39,748 nucleotides of DNA from a virus: positions 1 to 39,748 of the IMG/VR virus record IMGVR_UViG_3300009009_000007. The stretch is one strand, 5' to 3'. Position numbers and translations under genes: made by a program. Within the stretch, counting starts at the first letter, position 1. The number at the start of each line of letters is the position of its first letter. The notes below the pieces were generated by a model that was not told the origin of the DNA, made no database searches, and saw only the letters and a program-made list of their open reading frames with translations. Below are positions 29,354 to 37,288 of this stretch, piece after piece.

Positions 29354-29593
29354 TTATCCTTCTAATAATTTTGCTCTAGCAGCCGCTATTACTTCTGGTG
29401 TGTGAATTAAAACTGCTATATCTTGTACAAGTTGGTCTTTCCCCGTTGTACTATCTAAGGGGCCAATAGTTTCTCTATGATAACTATAGGCTATTTCTAC
29501 GCCATCTTCAGTAACGCGATCTTTATATCTAATTTGAATCGCAGTTCCAACTATTTCTATTACATCAATTACTCGTTTTTTACTTAGTGCCAT
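29354..29593 (-). CDS. Small tail-associated protein, paralogue 1
   Basis: A 79-residue protein (MALSKKRVIDVIEIVG...) with strand-rich first half, a YSYHRETIGPLD turn and a C-terminal helix (DIAVLIHTPEVIAAARAKLL). Proteins of this type lie next to tail fibres in many marine and environmental phages. It immediately precedes the adhesin gene (15 bases), as its paralogue precedes the short adhesin-domain gene. Function unknown. Confidence 0.65.
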   Translation of the reverse strand: MALSKKRVIDVIEIVGTAIQIRYKDRVTEDGVEIAYSYHRETIGPLDSTTGKDQLVQDIAVLIHTPEVIAAARAKLLEG

Positions 29594-29611
29594 TTGTTTT
29601 CTCCTCCAAAA

Positions 29612-30976
29612 TTAGTTCTTGTCCACCCAACTTAAATTTCCACTTCCATCTGTAGATAATACTTGCCCCGAAGTACCGTCAGTAGTAGGTAAAGTATAGG
29701 TGGTATTTCCTGCTAAGGCGTCGGGACATTTTAATATTATGTAATTAGTTCCGTTAGTAGTTCCTTCATTAAATTGTAATTGAGAACCTACAGTAGATGT
29801 AGCCCCAGTCACTCCTAAAGCGGTACCAAAAAAACTAGATATATCTTGAAAAGCTATTTTCTTTAATGTTCCAGATGTAGATACATCCTGAAACATTATA
29901 TAATCCCCACCCGCAACACTAGAGTCATACCCCGCATGATTCCAGGCTTGTAAAAACACAGTATCTTGATTTAACCACATTGGCCCATTAATTGCATAAT
30001 ATATGACATATCCTTCCGCCCCATTGTTATATGGCAATCTAAAAGTAGTATTACTGGAAAGCATGCTTGCTTGAGAAGAAGCTATTATATTGTAATAATT
30101 ATTAGTGCTATTAAAGAAATTTATAGCCCCGTTAGTTGTACTGCCTTTTCCTACATTAATACTCCCATTTCCGCCAAGTAATGCTGCATAACCAGTAAAT
30201 CCCCCTGCCCCGTCATTTATTTGTATACTATTGGTTTCTCCTCCTGGGGTTATAGTTGAGGGCTCATCCCAACTCATATTTCCTGATCCGTCAGTTTTTA
30301 AATATTGATTAGCATCTCCATCTGTTGTTGGTAGTGTAAGAGTAACATCACCCGCTAAACTTGCTGGGGCTTTAATATAAACACCAGAAGTTCCGTTATC
30401 TGAATCCTCTTTAAATCTTAAACTTGCTGCTCCACTTGAGCTGGCTGGGGTCCAATTAGCAGCTATATCAGTTAAATCCGCTTGGTCTGTTGCTAATGCT
30501 AATAACTCAGCGCTCTGGTCTCCTAATGCTTCTAATTCAGGAGTTAAAGCTATATCAAAATAATCTGTTGGATCTACTAAATCTAAATCTATATCTGGAC
30601 CAACACGCAATGATCTTGCTACTCCATCTCTTAATGCCTGTACTTCTAGTTTTAATTTATCAAAATCATCTTCCATATTCTCGGCGGGAAGAGCTGAATT
30701 CTCGACATAATCTGAATTTTGTAACCAATCAGAATCGAATTCTATAATAACAAGGTCGTTGGTTGTTGGTATATAACCCACATTAAATATAATATTTGCT
30801 CCAGATACTTCATACTGTAAATGTTCAGCACATAAAGTGTACACTAGAGTAATTTCGTTTTTTAATGTTACTTTTATATAATCATTATCATTTAAAAAAT
30901 CAAATGTTATAGGAAAAGTGTCTAGAGACCCATCTCCATTATATACATCTGGTTCATATAAAGTTGCTACAGTCAT
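29612..30976 (-). CDS. T7 gp17-type tail fibre protein
   Basis: A 454-residue fibre. The N-terminal 130 residues form the T7 tail-fibre anchor domain: YNGDGSLDTFPITFDFLNDNDYIKVTLK, then DLVIIEF and DYVENSALPAENMEDDFDKLKLEVQALRDG. The remainder contains the same DNGTSGVYIKAPASLAGDVTLTLPTTDGDANQYLKTDGSG modules as the 1146-residue adhesin, ending with LSTDGSGNLSWVDKN. It would attach to the tail tube and bear the adhesin or bind the host itself. Order: internal virion proteins, then this gene, as in T7 (gp16, gp17). Confidence 0.88.
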   Translation of the reverse strand: MTVATLYEPDVYNGDGSLDTFPITFDFLNDNDYIKVTLKNEITLVYTLCAEHLQYEVSGANIIFNVGYIPTTNDLVIIEFDSDWLQNSDYVENSALPAENMEDDFDKLKLEVQALRDGVARSLRVGPDIDLDLVDPTDYFDIALTPELEALGDQSAELLALATDQADLTDIAANWTPASSSGAASLRFKEDSDNGTSGVYIKAPASLAGDVTLTLPTTDGDANQYLKTDGSGNMSWDEPSTITPGGETNSIQINDGAGGFTGYAALLGGNGSINVGKGSTTNGAINFFNSTNNYYNIIASSQASMLSSNTTFRLPYNNGAEGYVIYYAINGPMWLNQDTVFLQAWNHAGYDSSVAGGDYIMFQDVSTSGTLKKIAFQDISSFFGTALGVTGATSTVGSQLQFNEGTTNGTNYIILKCPDALAGNTTYTLPTTDGTSGQVLSTDGSGNLSWVDKN

Positions 30977-30994
30977 AATATTTTCATCTCACTT

Positions 30995-33900
30995 TTATTC
31001 ATTAGGAAATATTTGATTAAACAAATAAATAACTGGAGGCAAATTACTATAAGGAGCAAATCTTATTGCCGCCTTAATATCTTTATTAGTTATTTCCTCG
31101 TCAGTAAGCCCTTGCATTGTTTTAGTGGCTTGTCTAATCATGCCTGCCGTAGGCCCCATAAGCATTCCTTCTACTGTTGAATCTAAAAATCTAGCCCTTT
31201 CAGGGTCACTTGCTGCCCTATAAGTATCTAATCCTTTGGTTGCAAGAAGTCCTAAAACACCGCTATTGCTTAATCCAGTCAAAACAAAATCATTATAATC
31301 CATTTCCATATCTCTTCCTTGATATTTATTTCTTAATACTTGAACCAATCCTCCCATATGAACTAGTCCTATAGTCCCAATAAGTACATCCATATCTCTT
31401 CTTTGAATTCCACTAATTAATACTCTACTAGTAGCAGCGTTCATAAAAGAATTAAATTGAAATAATAATTTTCCTATTGCATTTTCTTGTACCCATAAAG
31501 GTTGAGTACCTATTCCGCTTTTAAGTATAGTTGCTTCTACATCAGTATTAACAGCAGATTTAAATATATTAAGAGCTTCTACGTCTTCCCATAAATGAGG
31601 ATTAATTACATAACTTCCCTTAAGTTTCTGAGTATGTTTGTTTACTTGAGATTCAAGTCTAGAATACATTTTTTTATCTACGCCAATAGAAGCTAATAAT
31701 TCTATATCTTTTTCAGATTTACTTGTTTTTCTTATTAGTCTAGTTAATCTAGCGGCAGATATTTGACCTGCAATACCAGATCCTAAAGCAGTCCAATCTC
31801 CTATAAAAGATGCTTTTGTTAATAATCCAGTTGCCGCTTTAAATGCTACATCTGTTCTAGTTGCTTCTCTTAATACTAATTCTGGGTCTTCCGCTCCATC
31901 CATTAATTTAAGAAAAGTATTTTGTTTCATCTCTAATGCCCCAATACAATCATCTAATTGGGACTTTGCAAATTTAGAAGTAGCTAGACTTCGGATCATG
32001 GGATACCAGCCTTCACTAACAGTATTCCATACCCCAAATCTAAATACGGGCATCATGATTTCAGACAAAGAAGATATAGTTACACCTCCTAAGAGACGAG
32101 TGTAATTATAATCTAATAATCTTGATATTGCTCGATCTCCTTTTCCTGGCTTTCTTAATTGCCCTAAAACAGAACGATACATTTTATTAGCTAAATTTTC
32201 TTGTTCTAGAAAATATCTATCTATTTTAGCTAATTCTGCTTTATCAGTAATACCAAGTTTAGCCGCATCGCCATCTGATTTTATATCTCTTAAGACATCT
32301 TCTATAGAATTATATTCAAGCTTTTTTAATGATTCTTTAGCTGCTAATAATCTTCCAGAACGCTCCATATAACTATGATATAATCTAAATGAATCATCTA
32401 TAAGAAATTCTTGAATTTCAGAATCTGGAATTAATAATTGTCTTTCTTTGGTAAATTTCCCTTTAGATATAAAATTCTCCATTAAAGAGCTCATCGCTAT
32501 TGCTTGGTCTGATTCCCTTCTAATATTTCTTAATGCTTCTGTAGCTATAGTTTCCGCTTCATCATCAGTCAGGGGATTTATTCTTAGAGTATTATCTTTA
32601 TTATAGATTTTAATCCAGTTAGATACTTTATTTATAAATGATTCTTGTGCTATTGGATCAGCTAATTTATCTTGATCATATGCTCTGGTCATATAATTTC
32701 TCATAAATTCTGGGTCTATATCTTTTTCTAAAATTCCAGCCTTTTGAAGTTCTGTAGCTCTTTCATCCATTCTTTTTCTAAGATAAGTAGATATTTTATT
32801 GACGCCTGGAATATTATCTACTCGTATATTATCTGTTAAATTTTGAAATGTTCTACGAGAAAATTCTCTAAATGATATTTTATCTGTTCCTCTAGTCGCT
32901 TTTAATCCACTTAAAATTCTTCCTTTTCCTGTATATTCAGTATAAGCATTTAATATCTCATCAGAATCTTTAACTAAATTTCTTCTATTTCTAGATATCA
33001 TAGATTCTGCTTTATCTCCAAGACTTATTCCTTGAGTATGTATTTTTTTAATTAAAGGAGAAGCATAGAAAATATCTCCTAATTTTTGAACTGTTTTAGA
33101 TTTGCTTAATGCTGCCCTTAATTCTGGAGCTCTTAATTCCTCAGGCCCTGATACTAATTTAACAGTCGTTTCATTTATATGAGCCAAACCTAAATCTAAA
33201 TTTTTAACTTCAGCCGCACCTATACTTCTGCCTAATTGTTTTTCTGCAGTCTCTAAGCCTACTTCCTCAATAAGATTTGCTGTAGATTTATCTAACGCCA
33301 ACCTAACTACTGCATTACCGTGCAAAGATACTGCTGCAGTCGGGGATATTAATTCGGTTTCAGGCATTTTTTTAACTGCTTCTTCGACTTCAGATAAATA
33401 ATCAACTTTGCCAAGAAGACCTTCTTGTTGGGTATCTTTAATAACAAATTGAATATCTTCTCCATCAATAGCTTTTGCTAACAATATATTAGAAGCTTCA
33501 TATGCGGCAGGCTTAGAGAACGCTGCGACCCCTGCTCCATATATAGTTCCTGCAACAGACATAACTAATAAATTAGTAAAAGATTGTTCTGTAGATCTAG
33601 TTTCTGTAGTTTCTTGAAGTATTCCTTCTCTAATTGCAGCCGAGCCCGCTCCTAAGCTAAGTCCCGCAGCTGCGCTTTTAGCAATCCTAACTGAATCAAT
33701 AGAGTCCTTAGCAATTTTCGCAAAAGGTAGTAATGTTATAGGGTCTACTACCCCGGCGGCTAAAGCTGCTCCTATATGTGTTATAGTAGATGCTTTATTT
33801 AATATCTCTTTTTGTTCTAATTCATAATCTATATTGAATGCCTTACGATTAAATTCTTCTTCATTTCTTATATCTATAAAACTATTAGCATATGAAATTA

Positions 33901-34177
33901 AATCCGGTCTATCCTGCTCAAGTTTATCTATTGGTCTAAAAGTAGGATCGAATACATCACTAGCTTTAGGCCCTATAAATCCTTTAACTATATTAAATAT
34001 AGGATCTTCCAAAGAATATACCGCTCTAGATGCTTCTAAAAAACCAGTGGTAGGCTCTTGATTAATAGGGCTTTCTTGTTCTGTATTAAGTTTATTAGCG
34101 ACGTTAGCTATATCATCAATAGTTGAAGCTGATTTAGATATTAATGTGCTTACAGCTTGTTCAGGTATTAATGGCAT
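30995..34177 (-). CDS. Large internal virion (DNA-ejection) protein, gp16-like position
   Basis: A 1060-residue, mostly helical protein with several hydrophobic patches (ITHIGAALAAGVVDPITLLP near 135-155, LLVMSVAGTIYGAGVAAF near 205-222, VLIGTIGLVHMGGLVQVL near 925-945). It has the size and place of T7 gp16 and related ejection proteins that form a channel in the cell envelope. No N-terminal transglycosylase motif is obvious, unlike T7 gp16. It is followed by the tail fibre gene and preceded by gp15- and gp14-like genes. Confidence 0.75.
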   Translation of the reverse strand: MPLIPEQAVSTLISKSASTIDDIANVANKLNTEQESPINQEPTTGFLEASRAVYSLEDPIFNIVKGFIGPKASDVFDPTFRPIDKLEQDRPDLISYANSFIDIRNEEEFNRKAFNIDYELEQKEILNKASTITHIGAALAAGVVDPITLLPFAKIAKDSIDSVRIAKSAAAGLSLGAGSAAIREGILQETTETRSTEQSFTNLLVMSVAGTIYGAGVAAFSKPAAYEASNILLAKAIDGEDIQFVIKDTQQEGLLGKVDYLSEVEEAVKKMPETELISPTAAVSLHGNAVVRLALDKSTANLIEEVGLETAEKQLGRSIGAAEVKNLDLGLAHINETTVKLVSGPEELRAPELRAALSKSKTVQKLGDIFYASPLIKKIHTQGISLGDKAESMISRNRRNLVKDSDEILNAYTEYTGKGRILSGLKATRGTDKISFREFSRRTFQNLTDNIRVDNIPGVNKISTYLRKRMDERATELQKAGILEKDIDPEFMRNYMTRAYDQDKLADPIAQESFINKVSNWIKIYNKDNTLRINPLTDDEAETIATEALRNIRRESDQAIAMSSLMENFISKGKFTKERQLLIPDSEIQEFLIDDSFRLYHSYMERSGRLLAAKESLKKLEYNSIEDVLRDIKSDGDAAKLGITDKAELAKIDRYFLEQENLANKMYRSVLGQLRKPGKGDRAISRLLDYNYTRLLGGVTISSLSEIMMPVFRFGVWNTVSEGWYPMIRSLATSKFAKSQLDDCIGALEMKQNTFLKLMDGAEDPELVLREATRTDVAFKAATGLLTKASFIGDWTALGSGIAGQISAARLTRLIRKTSKSEKDIELLASIGVDKKMYSRLESQVNKHTQKLKGSYVINPHLWEDVEALNIFKSAVNTDVEATILKSGIGTQPLWVQENAIGKLLFQFNSFMNAATSRVLISGIQRRDMDVLIGTIGLVHMGGLVQVLRNKYQGRDMEMDYNDFVLTGLSNSGVLGLLATKGLDTYRAASDPERARFLDSTVEGMLMGPTAGMIRQATKTMQGLTDEEITNKDIKAAIRFAPYSNLPPVIYLFNQIFPNE

Positions 34178-34179
34178 AA

Positions 34180-36366
34180 TTATTCTTCGTTTATATATTT
34201 AGTAATAGGAGAAAATACTTCATTAAGATTTTTCATAAAAGTTGTTTGTCTTCCTCCTCCTGCTCTAAATTCTTCATTAGCTTTTCTGGCTTCTGTTAGT
34301 TGTTGTTTCTGTAAAAGTCTTTCTCTTTCTTTGGCTCCTTGTATATAATCAGAATATGCAGGCCCCCATCTTAAGGGTTTCCCTGTATTCTTATCTGTTA
34401 AAGGTATTTCAACCAAAGTATCTCCATATTTTTTCTTTGCGGTAATTATCCAAGAAGGAGCAATAATTTGTTTTCCATTCTTTGTTATACCCATCCTTTC
34501 ACTAGAAAAATCATCTGCTCTCAAAGAAATTGAATCTAAAGATATCCCTTCTGGGAGAACTGCTTTACTATCTTCTAATAACGCTGTTCTAAGTTCTGAT
34601 ACAGGAATATGATTATATATTTTTTCTATAGGCATTCTAGTAAATTGTTTATTTCCTGAAATTTCAGAAACTCCATAATTCTTTTTCATCATCTCTGTTG
34701 CATATCCTATTGCTCCATCTTTAGTCCCAGTTTCAGAATATCCTTGTTCGGCAAATTGTTTAAAAACATATTTGGCTTCTTCATCTATTCTATTTCTTCC
34801 ATACCAATATTCAGCATCTGGTAAATTTGAAGCCGCAGTCTCTTCTAGATTTTTAAGTTTAAAAGCAGATTCCTTTCTAAAAGCATCTAATCTTTCTTTT
34901 CTATCTGCATCTTTAACATTTAATACATATTCTCTTGCTTTTATTAAGGCATCTTGTGGAGACATTCCTCCTTTCTCAACCATAAAATTCATCTGTTCAG
35001 CAATAGCTAACGACTTGCCGGAAAACCCTTTGTCCAAAGTTACTCCTTGGCGGTCCTTGATATAAGTATATGCGGACAACATATCGGCAGCACTTTGTGG
35101 GTTCCCGTGGATAAAGTTAGTTTCTAATTTTTCAGTGAACCTTCCTACGGGAGCTGGAATAATAGAGGCGATTTGAGCTTCTTCTTGTAATGTAACAGGC
35201 TGTTTAGTAATATCCGCCCTTTGCTTAACCATAAAGTCGTAGGCTTTATTCAATGTGGAGCTTGACATTTGGTCTACCCCATCGTTATTAATTATCCTAT
35301 TAAAAGTATCATTTAAATTGGCCTGGTCTCTTTCTTGTTTTTTAACAGAATTAATATACATATTCTTAATAGAGTTAAATTGCTTCTTACTCATTTTTCC
35401 TTTAAGTTTAAGAATGTCGTCCCCTCGTATTGCTCCTGCATCCATCAATCTTTTAACATTTTCTGTTAAAGACGCCTGTGCAGTAAGCTTATCTGTTTGT
35501 TGCATTAATTGAGCTTTACTATATTCGAGGTCATCCGCTTGGATCTTAGTTCTTAATTGAGTTCTTAAATCCGTATGTAGTTGTGGCGAAATACCTAAAG
35601 ATTCTGTGGGCTGATTTAATATGTTCCCCGCGTTAATAGGATCGTTTTGTATTTGGTTCTCGATTACTTTTCCTTTAATAGTATCAGAGAAATCCCCGCT
35701 CAATTGTTTGAACTGATCTGTAGATATTATTCCCCCAGATAAAGCATTATTTATAGCTTCTAATCCGTGAGATTGATATGTACCTACTTGAGAGGGTTCG
35801 TCAGTTGTAGCTTGTGTAATTAAGGCTTCTAATCCTTTATTTAAAGCATCTTCTCCAAATTTTACTTGTTGTCTTAATCCTTTTTTTAGAGCTGATATTT
35901 TTTGATTAGATACATATTGTCCAAACTGCGCTCCAAATTCTCTAGCCGTCTCAGGATCAATAATAGTTCCTTGAATTTCTTTTAATATATCATTTCCAAG
36001 ATTACCTATATCTGTATGTAAATTAGTAAATACCGGGTTTCCATCTTCATCCGTAGTTTGTTTGACTCGTTCATTTTGAGATATTAGAAATTTTTTTGTG
36101 GCTTCTGTCATCTTATTTAAAAGCACTGCTGATTGATGTGCTTTCTTAGAAGATTCAAATAATTTTTGGCCTTCCATATCTATAGTATTTGATACTTTTA
36201 AAGATTCATTCATTCTTCTGGCAGCCGAATCCTCAATAACTCTAGCTGCTCCTTCCATTGCCCTTCCTGCACCTATTTCTCCTCTTCCAGTTAATTTGGC
36301 TGTTTCATAGCTTATTCCAATATTAGGGGTGCTTATATTTTCTTCTGGTCTAGTAATAGTTGCCAT
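34180..36366 (-). CDS. Internal virion protein, gp15-like
   Basis: A 728-residue, strongly helical and Gln/Lys-rich protein (ESLKVSNTIDMEGQKLFESSK, EAREFGAQFGQ-like repeats, KIQADDLEYSKAQLMQQ), with long coiled-coil propensity and no membrane span. Length matches T7 gp15 (747). The end (RERLLQKQQLTEARKANEEFRAGGG) is charged. It starts three bases after the gp14-like gene and ends two bases before the gp16-like gene. It would form part of the internal core ejected with DNA. Confidence 0.75.
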   Translation of the reverse strand: MATITRPEENISTPNIGISYETAKLTGRGEIGAGRAMEGAARVIEDSAARRMNESLKVSNTIDMEGQKLFESSKKAHQSAVLLNKMTEATKKFLISQNERVKQTTDEDGNPVFTNLHTDIGNLGNDILKEIQGTIIDPETAREFGAQFGQYVSNQKISALKKGLRQQVKFGEDALNKGLEALITQATTDEPSQVGTYQSHGLEAINNALSGGIISTDQFKQLSGDFSDTIKGKVIENQIQNDPINAGNILNQPTESLGISPQLHTDLRTQLRTKIQADDLEYSKAQLMQQTDKLTAQASLTENVKRLMDAGAIRGDDILKLKGKMSKKQFNSIKNMYINSVKKQERDQANLNDTFNRIINNDGVDQMSSSTLNKAYDFMVKQRADITKQPVTLQEEAQIASIIPAPVGRFTEKLETNFIHGNPQSAADMLSAYTYIKDRQGVTLDKGFSGKSLAIAEQMNFMVEKGGMSPQDALIKAREYVLNVKDADRKERLDAFRKESAFKLKNLEETAASNLPDAEYWYGRNRIDEEAKYVFKQFAEQGYSETGTKDGAIGYATEMMKKNYGVSEISGNKQFTRMPIEKIYNHIPVSELRTALLEDSKAVLPEGISLDSISLRADDFSSERMGITKNGKQIIAPSWIITAKKKYGDTLVEIPLTDKNTGKPLRWGPAYSDYIQGAKERERLLQKQQLTEARKANEEFRAGGGRQTTFMKNLNEVFSPITKYINEE

Positions 36367-36369
36367 TTA

Positions 36370-37011
36370 TCACTCCTGAAATAATTCACTAAACAAGGTG
36401 GGAATCATACTGCTAGCAGATCTCTGATATTGCCATGACCTAACAGAAGCCGCATTTTTAGCATTTATTGTCTGTACTTCAGCATTCCATTGAGCAAGTT
36501 TCGCATTATAATCTTCTACACTTGCTTGTTCTTCTAATTGAAATTGTTGCATATTTGCATTAAATATTTCAGTTCTTTTTTTATTTTCTGCATCTGTTCT
36601 GGTTTGAAGCATTCTATTAGCAAAAGTATTAATAGTTTCATTTCTAATTTGTAAAGCAGAACCTGAAGATAAAGATGCTCCTGAAGCTGCTATTTGAGAA
36701 ACTTGTGCTCCTAATAATCTTTGAAATTGTCTGCTTTGAGCATCTAAATTTCTTTGGGTGTTTAATCTATCTATATCTAAATTAAAGTTTAAAATTTTAG
36801 GAATTAAGGCAGCTTGTTTTCTATATCCTTCTGCAGATAACATAGCACCTTGAGCAGCTACTTGTCCTGAATATCTAATTTGAGATATTTGATTTGCTGT
36901 TGCTGATTGTTGAATACTATCCGCTTGGTATATTTGAGATAATCCTGAAAAACTTTGTCCAAAATTATTCCAATCTATACTTCCTAACCCTTCTTCAAAT
37001 AAATCAGCCAT
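36370..37011 (-). CDS. Internal virion protein, gp14-like
   Basis: A 213-residue protein, Ala/Gln/Ser-rich and helical: FGQSFSGLSQIYQADSIQQSATANQISQIRYSGQVAAQGAMLSAEGYRKQAAL, then QVSQIAASGASLSSGSALQI, typical of gp14-like and related ejection proteins with repeated small residues. Length is near T7 gp14 (196). It is the first of the three consecutive core proteins and overlaps the endonuclease VII-like gene by eight bases. Confidence 0.75.
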   Translation of the reverse strand: MADLFEEGLGSIDWNNFGQSFSGLSQIYQADSIQQSATANQISQIRYSGQVAAQGAMLSAEGYRKQAALIPKILNFNLDIDRLNTQRNLDAQSRQFQRLLGAQVSQIAASGASLSSGSALQIRNETINTFANRMLQTRTDAENKKRTEIFNANMQQFQLEEQASVEDYNAKLAQWNAEVQTINAKNAASVRSWQYQRSASSMIPTLFSELFQE

Positions 37012-37288
37012 TATTATTCTCCTTTAAATATTCAATTATATTAAAGGTTTTATCTCTTAAATATTTTATATTTTCTAAACACTCTGGACAAAGTAATCCT
37101 TTAACGCCCTCATCTGTTTTATCTACTAATAGTCTATTTTTAAAATTAACCATGTGTTGTTTACATATAGAGCAACAATTACTTTGTTTTTCTAGTAGTT
37201 TGTTGTAGTCGTCTTTAGTTATTCCGTATGCTAAGTTAAAAGCGTCTGGTCTAATAAACTTTACAGGAGGTTTTTTATTTTTAATCAT
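37004..37288 (-). CDS. Endonuclease VII-like HNH protein, altered active site
   Basis: A 94-residue protein of the recombination endonuclease VII family: LAYGITKDDYNKLLEKQSNCCSICKQHM, LLVDKTDEGVKGLLCPECLENI. The two CxxC pairs for zinc are intact. In the family the sequence is usually VDHxHxTGxVRGLLCxxCN: here the His after VD is Lys (VDKTDE) and the CN after the second pair is replaced by CLEN, so the metal-binding His and Asn appear lost. The ATG overlaps the nozzle gene's stop (TAATG), so it is fully embedded in the tail operon. Confidence 0.75.
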   Translation of the reverse strand: MIKNKKPPVKFIRPDAFNLAYGITKDDYNKLLEKQSNCCSICKQHMVNFKNRLLVDKTDEGVKGLLCPECLENIKYLRDKTFNIIEYLKENNNG

